Positions 35,581 through 51,952 of a stretch of 64,000 nucleotides of DNA are shown one piece after another. Position 1 is the stretch's first letter; the number at the start of each line of letters is the position of its first letter. Under the pieces are notes generated by a model, which saw nothing but the letters and a program-made list of their open reading frames with translations, searched no databases and was not told the origin of the DNA. Position numbers and translations under genes: made by a program. The DNA is from Urechis unicinctus (lineage: Eukaryota; Annelida; Polychaeta; Xenopneusta; Urechidae), in contig CM067348.1 of NCBI GenBank assembly GCA_034190875.2, forward strand, positions 28,257,096-28,321,095. Reading direction: 5' to 3'.

Positions 35581-36350
35581 ACTTCATATGCGGAAGAACA
35601 GCCATTTCTATAATGTATACTTTGTAGAATGACCAATTAATGAGCAGTTATGTGGTCCGTTTAGTCCGTAAGTGCGCTGTTAATGGTCATCAGCAACTGA
35701 CCACTAATGCTGTCATGTTAAAACATAACGTTAGAAAGTTGTCTAAGCAAAACATACGTAATGTTATAATCAGTTTATAATTCTTATTATTGTAGTGGCA
35801 CACCATGGCATCAGTGAGCTTTGCCGGCGTTATGTGTTGCTTTGCTATTAGGCAGGCTAACACGCCAATGTTATTTTACACTTTCCGTAAAAAACGTTCC
35901 GTAGAAATGTGCGTCATTTTGTTGTTTTCGTTTGCCAAAGCAGGTTCCCATGGCGTAGTTGTAATCTGCGGCGCCGATGAATTCGCATACCATTGTGTAA
36001 AACTCTGCTGACTCTTGATTCGTATGATCGAGTTTAACGGCTGTCCCTTCAGAATGGGATCGTGGACAACTTCCTCTGGTCAACGGATTATTGTACTGAG
36101 GGGGAGCTTCCTAAACATCTCAATCAATTTCATCAATCAATGTCGCCATATCATCAATTTGTTGAAAGTGACGGTGAACCCGAATATAACCATTGCCATT
36201 CTTTGCGTTTTTAAATCATGTAGCAACCGATGAATAACATAGTATGATTAGGTGTTCATGCTCATCATTACCATCCAGTGGTTGAATATTCATACACCTA
36301 AGCAATATGTTATTAAAGCTGACTAAATCATAAAATGGTATAATCGCCTG
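35581..36350. repeat. Mixed segment ending in direct-orientation repeat
   Basis: 36110-36340 matches 39800-40070 and 27600-27830 in direct orientation (gaacccgaatataaccattgccattc is shared in full or nearly so). 35581-36100 shows no clear partner and no supported gene. Orientation thus changes again between about 35580 and 36110. Confidence 0.65.
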
Positions 36351-36354
36351 TCTG

Positions 36355-36393
36355 CCAATATATATATATATATTTACTTATATATATATATAT

Positions 36394-36474
<81 letters not shown>

Positions 36475-36517
36475 TATATTTATAATATATTTTATATATA
36501 TATATATCTATTTATAA

Positions 36518-36552
<35 letters not shown>

Positions 36553-36900
36553 CATATATGTATATATATATATATTTATATATATACATATATGTGTACA
36601 AAATATATATATGTATATATATACAAATATAAAATATATATACATATAAAAATACATACATGTATATATACAAATATATACATATATATATATACATATA
36701 TGCATATTTAAATATATATATATATTTAAATATATGCATATTTATATAAATATATGCATATATATATATATTTATATCAATATTTATATATATAAATACA
36801 TATATATATATAAATATATACATATATATATATATATATATAAATATATATATATATACATTTATATATATTTTATATATATATAAATATATATATATAT

Positions 36901-36951
<51 letters not shown>

Positions 36952-36958
36952 ATAAACT
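36355..36958. repeat. Long (TA)n microsatellite at an orientation switch
   Basis: About 600 bp of interrupted TA with a short CA run near 36394-36406. Direct-orientation repeat lies to its left and inverted repeat to its right, so it sits on an inversion breakpoint. Long Ile-Tyr frames are artefacts. Confidence 0.95.
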
Positions 36959-36969
36959 ATTATCGTCCG

Positions 36970-38165
36970 TTATTTGTTCTGCAATATCATCAGCGATATG
37001 CAGCAAAGAGATTACATAGCTTAGTACACTTACACAATGTCCCTTTGAAGGACCTGATTAGGGTATAGTGAGATTTGTCGGTATGGAGTAAAGCATTTAT
37101 CCAATATAATTATATTTTCCCACAAGAATGTGTACACGCGTAAAGTGGCCCATTTATTTTAAGCAAGATGCGTTGGGCTGAAGTTGAAAATGTTTAAATC
37201 AGGCCTTCGCTTTCGGGCGGATACAGTTCACCATATAGTAAATCCACTTGCAATGTTTTTAGGGGTCCATAGCGGTAATTTATATGCCAAGGCTTGGGCT
37301 GCTTTCTCGCGCGAGCACACTGTATTCAGGTTCGGCTTTATAATCTCCATACACCACATGGTAACTAGATGAAGATAATATTGATGCATTCATCTAAGAC
37401 GACGGCGTGGGCATTTATCATCAAAAACATTATCTACTTAAGCGCACATTTTGTCTGTTGAATTCCACGGGAGACATAACGGCGCGTGTTTATTAATGGG
37501 CAACGCTGTGGGAGCATTGACATGAGTACGGCAGAGTGCATACGGGATCCATATTGATTAGAACAGGACTATTGTAACGCAAAATGTAACCATATGCGGC
37601 CATAACACCGATTCTATTTCCATAGTCAGACTTATGCAGATATTTGGAAGAGCTTAAGCCATTGCGGAGTAATATAAACGCGTAGTTACGTTCTTAATAA
37701 TGTCCTTTCAGTCAAATATGTCGACTTACTAATACCTGTTTTAAGCTGGCAGCATGCCACAGTCTGTACATTTAGTATAATAATAATACGTCTGGACGAA
37801 AAATATCAATTAATTTATAGTTCATGCCAAGTAGGTAATTGCTGCCCGTCCACAACTAATGCATAACTTGATCATTAGGATATACACTGTATGAGAGTTT
37901 ATTTGAAACATTTGGACCACCTGCCATGACCTGTGGCAGCACATATATCATTTGCTATGACTGTTTCCTGTTGACAGCTTTCTGTTACATAATGCATAAA
38001 TCGCCATATTGCATGTTAATAGAAACGTATGTAAGCCTAAAAATTCACCATTACATGCAGTTTAGCTTTGAGGACCAATCATCTCAAATACCCCGCATCT
38101 AAATCAGTTATGTATTAGTAGGCAACCATCCGTCATCAGTGTACATCTCATTGTACTGCAAAATA
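36970..38165. repeat. Long-period repeat in inverted orientation, about 1.2 kb
   Basis: Reverse complement of the segment at 15210-16300 (copy 2: 21807-22890) and of 60640-61790. For example, gaccacctgccatgac at about 37916 pairs with the ggcaggtggtc strings at 15497 and 60913, and 37170-37380 pairs with 16070-16270. The right breakpoint is near 38165, where direct-orientation sequence resumes. Confidence 0.85.
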
Positions 38166-41494
<3,329 letters not shown>

Positions 41495-42585
41495 ATTAAT
41501 AATGAGCTTTCACTGTGAGCCAGTATTCTAAACGGAGCAAACTTCAAATAACATGGCAAATAAAATCATCTTTGTTGATACTGCACGGAGTATCACGCAA
41601 ATGGCCGAGGCAATCTAAGTAGCTGTTTTTAGCTACGTGTTACCTTAACCTTTGACCATATGATGTCGGAAATGTGTGCTAATCGGGAATCTTCAGTGAT
41701 GCCACGAGCTTTCATCGTAATCCATGTTCAATATGTAAAACACCTTTGCTTACAGTGTAACAGTGGTTCCGTGGTTTAAGGTGTAGCAATGAAATAAATC
41801 CATGGTCATTTTATGTTTTGCTATCAGCGTGTAATCGGCTTTGCTTGTGCGAATCCTAATCTCTATCCATGCCTCGGAGCACTCGCGTTAGATTTTTTGT
41901 TAATTCATGAAATGTTTATAATTTGCATAAGAGCAATCACAGTATCTCACAATGAAGTGGTTGATTATCATGCAGGGGATTGATCGTGTGAGAGAGAAAT
42001 AAACAGCAAGTAGCCCTTGAGACATGTTGTATGCCAATCAACGTGCTTGGCCTGTCTGATTGTCGACTAGTTGCTCGTATTTCCTAGTTTCGTGGACTAA
42101 ATGGCCGAAACAGAAAGTAACTACGCTGTATTCCAGATGGAGTTCACTTACAAGAGATGTATGATTTACATTGTAATGGGTTTCAACACGACGAATTACA
42201 ATCTTTATTGATTTATTGCACTGCCATGTGCAATTATGATGACGTCATAACTCGACTGCACTAGCTTGCTTTCTAACTCGCAATTGGTGAACCATATCCA
42301 AGTGGACCTCGTTCATAAAAGAACAACTGTACTTGTTACGCACACAAAGATAGTTAATTATGCTTTGATGCAACTCTACTCTGTCTTTGTTATTTGTACG
42401 ATGATTTTAAAGCAATATGTGTTGCTACTTGTGTGTGAATACATCTGGATGTTCATATTTGTTACATTGCTAAATGACACGCCAAATCATGATAGTCTTC
42501 TGTCGTTGTGAACGGTAACGTATGATTCACGTGTGCTGCAACAAGACATGATTGTTACAGCATTCGTTGGGCCGTGCGGATCAGT
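41495..42585. repeat. Long-period repeat, partner of the left edge of the window
   Basis: Direct match to 330-1190 (gctaatcgggaatctt is shared at about 486 and 41679). Several insertions of tens of bases are present in this copy relative to the left-edge copy, for example around 41790-41830 and 42050-42100. Confidence 0.8.
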
Positions 42586-44769
42586 GCCACAAATTGACTC
42601 AAACCGTAGACCTAGACGATCAGAGCTGCTGCTCATAAATTTGTGGTTTTCTAGTAAACGGGGAAATAAAAGTTCATGCGAACAATTAATGTTAAAGCAA
42701 GTCCTATGAATATATAACAAGACTCGTTTTCTGTGTTTTTAAACTGTCCCGTGGTCACGATTGCGCAATTAAAAACAGTCGCACGCAGTTTTTTATTAAT
42801 CCTGATGGATAAATAAGACTGTTTCGTTATCAGCTGCTTGATTGAGTAAAATATAGAAAGCCACCAATTACAATATTTTGCCTCGCTTTTTTGCATGTCT
42901 AGATTTTGCTAACTATTATAATGTTCATTCATTATGCAAAATGTGCAATTTCATTGCTATCATCCTTCACAGCAACATTATGTCTCTGCAATTAATGATT
43001 TCTCAGAACGATGAATCACATTGTGCTATCAACTTACCGAATTCATTGCATGCTATTGCAAGTTCGCATCAAAATGACAATTTCTAACTTGCGGACCGTT
43101 TGGGCCACATTATTCAATAAGTTGCATAACTATGATTCGCTGGTTTTTCTGCACGACTCAACGTCAGCTTGATGTCCCGCAATGAAATCACTTCTGTGCT
43201 CTTTTACTAGGGGTCTGTCCTAATCGAACCTTATCAGCTGACAACTTCTCTAGTCAACACAGAAAACAACGAACCTAATCTGGTTTGCCACCTTAATCTA
43301 ATTATTGCATAATGCGAATAATGGTGAACTAAGTAGGTCTGGCGCCAGATGAGAATGCAATTAATCACTTATAAGTGCTTTTACTGTTCAAAGTAGCCAT
43401 TAGTATGCATTGCCGCGTCATCTTATCCACAATACAACAACTCAATTGGGAACAGGGACCTAAGCATTGGCTTGTGTCGATTGATCAATACAATACACAC
43501 TACCAAAACCTATATAGTCTATTTGATGCAGCTATGGGAATCGTCGGGAAAGCCAGGGCAACAATTTGCAGACACCAATGTTATCTATGCGTCAGAAACT
43601 TAAATCATTGTGCACATTGTTAATTACATTTAACTAGAAGACACCCAAATTGTTTGGTTTGTTTGTGTTGACAGTTTTATGCGCTTAGGTTTGCATCAAA
43701 TTTGTGATATGTGCTCATTGATTAATTAAAAGTTATCGGTGTGGTATTTTGTAACTTCCTGTCGAAAAGCCTGATTAGTAAGATTGTTAAATGTCAATGT
43801 TTGTGCTTAATTGAAAACGTACCTGGTTTCAGGTGTTAAAACATTATGTTAATTTAGCAAGCCTGATGTTTAATGTTTTTACTTTTGTCTGCAATTATTA
43901 CAGCCGACTTAAAGGAGGACATAAATCCATATTTTCTACTCTAGTTGAACTTAAGTATTGTGGATAGATTTGTTCAGTATATTGATAGTTTGTGCAATGG
44001 TTTGCCCAATACAGAAGCAGTGAACCACCATTGTCCAATTATTTGGACAACAAATGTTCAATAATTAAATTGAATGAAAATCGTCGATTTGCAAAAACCA
44101 TGGATTTGTCTGTCTTGATCTTTTGAATTATTTCTATGGTGATTTAATACGTTTTAATAGGCATTGTTCAGGAGATAATTTGTGCACCATATCATTGCGT
44201 TGATGGTCGGAATATGCGCGTTATTCAATGTAGTGTGCAACAGCTACGACTTTATCTGCAAGTATACCATACGCATCCATTAGATATCACAATGTAACTA
44301 ACATATTAGTTAAATGATTTGCATTAAATCGAGGTAAGTAATTTGGTTTATACGTTTGTGAATTTTGGCCTAAGATAACAGCTTTCTATTGCTTTTCCTG
44401 CAACCAGCGATAAAAATTATTACACTTGGGATTTGCTATAAATAGTTAATGATATTTGTACCCTTGGCTTTATGAATGGTTGCACGCAGTTATCTGCCAC
44501 AGCAATATCGCACGTAACCAGTATTGCTAATCTGGTGTTTATTTAGAGTAGTAATACATTAAACAACTGTTGGGGTAAATACTTTTTGTACCGAATACAT
44601 CACTGTTTTTGCTTTGCTGATGTCAAGTGTTGGTTTACTTTTGTGAGAGCTACTGAATCAAGTGAGAAAGTAAACGTCCCTAAAGTCGAGGCGCGTTAAA
44701 TAAATTGTTATAAGGCGAGGCAACTAAGCAGTGGCAGTGACTATTTGATTTTCGAAAAGGCGAGTAAAA
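42586..44769. other. Gene-free stretch, no match found
   Basis: About 2.2 kb of AT-rich sequence with only short unsupported frames. The 82-codon frame at 43375-43623 resembles nothing I know. No RNA gene or repeat partner was recognised. It may be unique sequence or repeat too diverged to see by eye. Confidence 0.45.
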
Positions 44770-45180
44770 CAAGAAAGGAATTGATAATTGGCTTGGGATC
44801 GTCCTACGTGTTGATTATGTACATACAATGCACGTAAAGCCACTTTGTCGTCTTGTAATGTAATGGAAACGGTTAAGATAGCGACTTCGTTTGATTGATC
44901 ATTACGGAGGCGATGAGGAGAAAGAGGAAACACAATATAAGCAGCTTTGAAATTAAGGTAGCCATTGTGAAGACTTCGATAATTAGATGTTATTTTATTT
45001 GGGAATATTTACCTTACTGTGAATACATCGATTTTTCTAAGGCACGTTGCCGCTAGTTGCGTAGAGTATTTCTATGTATTTCAACGTTTGGGGTCAGATA
45101 AACATTTGTTGCTGAGATCAAAATGTTGCTTAAAATTTAATATTTTCAGTTGCTTCCGTGAACGAGGTGATATTATTCTT
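44770..45180. repeat. Inverted partner of 29160-29540
   Basis: Reverse complement of 29160-29540 over about 400 bp with modest divergence. Shared strings include ggaaacggttaagatagcga and ttgccgctagttgcg. Together they form an inverted pair about 15 kb apart. Confidence 0.85.
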
Positions 45181-45859
45181 TTAATACAAACCCATTACAT
45201 GCGCCGGGTTGCAGGCCATGAAGCCAATGGGTTGATGCTATCGCACTTATAGACACGTTTTGTTCCTATGAGAAGGGAATGAATTTGTTTTATGATACCC
45301 GTACGGAGATGTGCTGTTATATTTGCAAGTGACAGTGACGTGAGATTTTGTTTATGCAGGTTATTAGCGATGATAAATATCATTATAAAACATTATGCAA
45401 ACTAATGGATTCGAATAAGTCCAAACAACGCCAGTTAATCGCCTCTGCACTTCGATGCCAAATATGCTCGCAAACATTATGCAGCTGTATCGGAAATAAA
45501 GCATGCTCAATTATATTCCCCTATTGTATATAAAACTAGTTTTTGACAGCAAGGGTACCATTTGGCAAAATCCTATGGTATTGTTTCCTTTAGGCAACTT
45601 TAAATGGAAATCGTGCTGGGATTGGCCATCGGATCTAACGACAACATTCAATCTGAATGTTGGCTGCTGTCAAAACATAGTTTGATTGTATGCCAACACC
45701 TGTGTAAAGGACATGATCAATGTACAACGTGTAACCTCTTCTTTGCGAAAGCAATCAACGTCCACAATAGTTATGATTTACCAGTTGTGGATGCTTGCCA
45801 TTATATGATATTCGTATAAGCAAATTCCATTGTAGTACTATTGCTGACTGCCGCACACA
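45181..45859. other. Gene-free stretch, no match found
   Basis: AT-rich, with only short overlapping frames of 60-70 codons. No motif or repeat partner recognised. Confidence 0.45.
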
Positions 45860-47160
45860 GGGTGCGCACTTCATATAATTAATCGCTGTCATGATTGGTG
45901 GTTCCGTTCAAACACAATTCCTTAACAAATGGCTGGGCACTGTGTATCTGACCATAAGCATTTCTCTCCCTCAACGCTAATATCACGGTTGGCCGATTGA
46001 AGATGTGAGAATAGATTAGATGAACATCTGCCAACCCACTAGACCATGGATAGATTACACTGACATTCATCTGATTGACAGAAATGTTTGGAACAGCCCC
46101 TTTTCTATGACTCCATGATTACAATACCAATGCCATTGGATATCAAGTGACGGACAAGCTCGCTAGACAACAATGACGTCATCCTATCTCCGCAATGCGT
46201 TGGGCAAAACAGGATAGACCACGATATGTTTCAGCGATATTAAGAGACAGAGTTGGGATATTAAGTGGCTAACTTTTACATTCGACATTGTCGCGCGTTG
46301 CTCAAGGGGTCTTACTAAAATCATGCAGATAACGCATATGGCTTGCTCCTGTATGTCTTGCGCCCCGTCACTATATACATGTCACATAATAGCTTGAACG
46401 GTGATGTCATACCTCTTTCATCGTCACCTTCAAACTATGCGACATTGTCGTATTTTCCTCCTCATGATGATCGTCTTGAATGACCTTAGACATGTATTAC
46501 AGTCTCGAAGCGCTAGCATATGTATCATGCGAATGGTATGTTTCTTTATCGCAATAAACTGTATTTATTGCGTGATGAAAATGCGTTAATGATGAGTGTG
46601 ATAATATTGTTATTGCACCGATTAGCACTCCAGCATGTTTGGATATAGACACCAAAGGTTATTATATAAATTGTCACTGCTTTCTGACTTAGTGAGTGCT
46701 GTCATTCTAGATAATCCTGTGATTGGGGTTTTGTATATATAAATATCTTAAATGACATCTTAACTAGCCAAGTGCAGTCGTCAAGCTCGTATTTGAGCGT
46801 CCAAAATGTTTGTTATTATATTAATGTTCTCTAGTGAATGATTATTAGATCAATATCGTTGCTGCTTAGTAAATGGCTCTTGCAGTGAAGACAATTCCCG
46901 TCAGTGTTTGTGACTGATGCCAGATGCTGCTATTGCCGAGTATTAAAAGCAAATCACATCATGCTTATCGCACACAAGCTCGTAAATTAAATATAAACTC
47001 AAATGTCGTGTAAGTCATTCAACTTGTACAGTTTCTGCTATATTTACCTCATATATATAGGCGAGGACCACAGCTACTTTAATGGAAATTAATGGGGACA
47101 TTAGCAGTTGGTCCACTTGATATGACATCGACTACTGTTTGTGAGTGTTTCCAAGTGAAT
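45860..47160. repeat. Long-period repeat in direct orientation
   Basis: Matches 10800-12240 and 52500-53830 in order, and its right half matches 17740-18360. Shared landmarks are acatgtaacacaatagcttgaacggtgatgtcatac-type sequence near 46385-46410 and the tgtccacttgatatgacatc-type sequence near 47110. It carries one copy of the segment that is doubled at 11601-11908. Confidence 0.8.
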
Positions 47161-47274
47161 AGGGTGTGTGCATAGACTTCAACGAGAATCAGCGCGACAG
47201 CCACACGCTTTGATTATCGAGCCACACAAAGAAGTCGCACTATCTGTCATTCGTTTTTTGATACTTTGTTCTGA
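47161..47274. other. Short spacer between repeat segments
   Basis: About 110 bp without a clear partner. It includes two gagccacac-type strings near 47220 and, further on, 47330. No gene. Confidence 0.3.
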
Positions 47275-49309
47275 TGGCGGGCGTTTTGACTATTGTTTGA
47301 CTGCTAAGAATCATTTGCTATATCTCTGAGCCACACATTAGGCTTGATTATCTAGCTATTAGGCTTTATGTCGGTAATCAACTGAACACCTGCAAAGTCT
47401 CTGTAGTCTAATATCACAATTCAGTCTTGCATGTTATTTTGCCGCAATACGTAAAGACTATTCTGTTCGTTTTGTTATCTGTTCGTATCACGCACTATTC
47501 AAATAACGGTTAGGTTTGGAAATGGTCGTTCTGCCGCATTACCAGTTGAAACAACTATGTTAAGCTTGATTAACTCACTGCTGTGTTTAATGGATTGTAA
47601 TGTTCGAGCCATGACAGTATATGTCGAACTGTGGTCCAAAAATGCAAGCGATCTTAATTGAAAAAATAACAGCAAATGGTAGATATCGGAATACTACATA
47701 CTGTGTACAACAAATAATGAGCACTCGTAAACAAATTGCACAAGGCAGAGAAAAGAACACATTATTCGTGAACAACATACTCAGCGAATAGCACCAATTG
47801 TTCAGTTATTAATGCAATAGTGTAATATAAGAATAAAGTGGCTTCAATCTCTGAACATCTATAAACATGGGTACACTAGGTGGTTGGGGTAAATATAATT
47901 TTAGCCGTGATTTCATGTATATAAAAGCTCCCTCAAACGAGCGAACGTAAATCTTGCAACAGTGGTCTACGTGGAGCTTAACGCTGCTCTGTGGGTAATT
48001 GTCTTTCTGTCACGAACGCTGATGATTGAACAGCCTCTATTTAGCGTTATCGCCCGCTTAATACGAACCGGGTGTTCATAAGAGGTTGTGTCCCTCCGAG
48101 CCAGCGTGCATGTAGAACCAAGTGATGGCCATTGTAATAAAAAATCACCCGATTGTCCCTTTTCAATATGTTATATCAATGCTAGCGACAATACCAAACC
48201 ATGGCTTTATATCAGCTCTAATAAGTTCATGTTTGATTCGCTGTATTTTAAGAAAAGGTCAGAGTGACAAGCATTTATTGCTCAGGTTAAGCACATAGAC
48301 GTGATAAATATTCCCAGTTAACTCCTGTAACATAAACACAATAGTGTGCGTGAAATTAACTTTGATTAATGAATGGGGTCAAAGCAATGTGACCAAATTT
48401 GCAATTAGATTAGCAAACGTCTCTCCGGTATGATTTACTCCCAAATGCTTTCAGACGACTTATATAATTTGTCCTTTTCCTAATAATGCAACTGCATTCA
48501 AAGCAAGGGTTCTGGTTGACCTTACTATCACACTCCGACACATCTCATTCCTTTGACATCACTAAATGCAAATTTGGAACAAATCTCATTACAACGTTGT
48601 GTCAATGTTAGTGTGTATTGCTCTATCAGATGAGATTAATGTTCGACGATGTGAATTCTTATCCATTGCTCTGCTACAATACATGTCGAGTGCGATGTGT
48701 TGTAAATGCATTGAGCAGATATTCACTCACACCACTATGCCTCCTAAACATATTAAGCACATACATCATCTTGACTAACCATTTACCGGTAATCATCCCT
48801 CATTCATTTAGTAAATAGCTTACACCACGGTTTTCAGATTGGGGCTCTGATAAACCGCCCTTTTCTGTACCCTCGCAGGCTATTGCCCGTGCTTAATGTG
48901 CACGGCTTTGACAGATACTAGTGATCATTAGAAATTTGAGCAATCGGCACCATGCATAAGTCGAATGAGAATCATTTTCCGACACTTGATTCACCTCCTC
49001 CGCCGTATCATGCATTGTGGCGTTTTATAATATTAATGCAATCCTAGTAAGACTTTCCAAGGAAATTTATAAAATCTGTCCTGGGGTTATTGGGGGAAAT
49101 TGTGAATAGTATCCGTCCTTCCATCGATCTGATGTGAAATGACAAATAAATAGCCGACTGCTACCCGACCATTTCCTATTATGTTCTTAATTGCTCGCCA
49201 TAATACCACAGGAAGCGTCAATAGGATCTTATTAAGTACCGAACCTCGAGCATGATTGATGTGATGTCCTCAAAACAAGTAATGTACTTGCCATGATATC
49301 CTAAGCATG
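47275..49309. repeat. Long-period repeat, direct; partner of inverted 32.6-35.6 kb block
   Basis: 47280-47470 matches 54290-54490 (tttatgtcggtaatcaa is shared with one base change). 47830-48200 matches 19165-19560. 47560-48850 is the inverted partner of 34290-35570, and 49080-49260 that of 32630-33180. The sequence has no supported gene; the similar short frames at 35315 (plus) and 47587 (minus) reflect this duplication. Confidence 0.8.
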
Positions 49310-50029
49310 GATATTGAACAGAGCAAGACAAATGTCACTTTCAGGGCAATTATTGGGCACTGTGCAAATGCTCAATACTTTGACAAGCGAGATAGACATA
49401 AACAAATCACATGTGTGAGAACAAGACATAATCGAAATATGCATTCGCATGAAAATTTAATATACATAAGTTCTTTGCGCTAACCCTGACACAATATGTC
49501 GGAACATTGCGGATAAGTTGAACGAGCATCCTATATTATGACAGTCGATTGTTTGTCGAAACGTCCACGCATGTTCTGTCTTTGTTACACTTAAGTAGGA
49601 AGCGCTTACGGTTTATATCTTGTTCTGATGCGTTTGCGGCAAGATAAAAAGAGAAATATTTTTAGATGCAGTTAAATGTAACGCTAATAGTTTTATTGGG
49701 ACATACTAGAGCTTGACATGCAGTCATTGTATCACCCCTTCTCAATCCATGGCTATTCATATGAATGATAGAATCATCCATTGCTGTCAAGGCTCTTGCG
49801 CAGCTCTTCATCAGTAATTGCAATATCTGCACCTCTAAAGGTCATATGTATTAACAACGCTCATGAGACATGTGTACCAATAGGTCATTGTGTTGAACGC
49901 TATGTTAAATATTACAAATGTAGCATACCCCAGCGGTATAATATCTTTGGATTGTGCTAATTTATGTTTAACTTTTTGTATGTTAGTTGTTACGAATAAC
50001 ACATGAACCCTTCTTTCCGGTATTATACA
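49310..50029. repeat. Long-period repeat, partner of 62560-63350
   Basis: Direct match over about 700 bp, including gtcgaaacgtccacgcatgt at 49555 and 62795 and aaaaagagaaatattttt near 49646 and 62887. Both copies lead into a TA array and then into the same following sequence. Confidence 0.85.
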
Positions 50030-50056
50030 TATATATTTATTAAACAAAATTATATG

Positions 50057-50144
<88 letters not shown>

Positions 50145-50355
50145 TAAATATGTATACACAGGTACATATATAAAACTATATATATATATATATATATATA
50201 TAGTATATAAATATACATAAGTAAGTATTTATATATAAAGATATATATCTATACAGATATATATATAAATATGTATATATATATACATATCTTTTATATA
50301 CATAGATATATAGATATATCTCTTATTTTATATCTATATATAGGGTATCTAGATA

Positions 50356-50386
<31 letters not shown>

Positions 50387-50500
50387 CTATATATATATAT
50401 ATATATCTATATATATATATATATATATATCTATATCTCTATCTATATATCTCTATCTCTATCTATCTATATATATATATATATATCTATATATATTAAG
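50030..50500. repeat. (TA)n microsatellite with conserved position
   Basis: TA, TATC and TATG units between the 49.3-kb and 50.5-kb repeat segments. The array at 63360-63570 occupies the same place in the right-hand copy, and that at 28243-29003 ends at the same following sequence. The array therefore belonged to the ancestral unit. Confidence 0.9.
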
Positions 50501-51010
50501 CCTAACCTTTTTTGCGTTTGGCACAACTGTGTAGATATCAGTTGACCTCTCAAAAGTGTATTTCTCCGCCCAATTCATTAAAACGGATGTTTGTTGTAGG
50601 ATACCTGGTTTTGCTCTTGAAATCACTGATGGGGCTTTACGATCTTATATGTATAACGCATATTTCGTCGAATATCTGCCATTTGCATATTGTGTAATTC
50701 GCTTGCTCTACAGACGCCAATCTTCGGATATTCATGATTCATGGTCATTGTGTTGCATGATCCATTTGCGCCGTGAAGGTTTGCATGTTGGAAAATCAAC
50801 ATTCAGACTTCCGTCGCTAGAGAGCTTGTCAATCTCAATGACGTGCTTCATAATGCTGAGCGCCACCAGGCGAATCTGTTGCGTAATTTGTAATCCCTAC
50901 GACAACAATAACGTGTTATGCAGCACCACCGAGGGTGTCATTCCGTCCGCGGTTAGTCGGACCATTGCGGTCGTATATTTCAATTTGAAATGTAACACAA
51001 TAATAACCGC
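50501..51010. repeat. Long-period repeat, partner of window edges
   Basis: 50515-50645 matches 63640-63760 and 29030-29160. 50712-51010 matches 1-300 and 63828-64000. Confidence 0.85.

Positions 51011-51952
<942 letters not shown>

Noticed and set aside
43375-43623. 82-codon frame with several Cys and His residues near its end
   Set aside because: Short, isolated, no recognised zinc-binding spacing and no homologue known to me.
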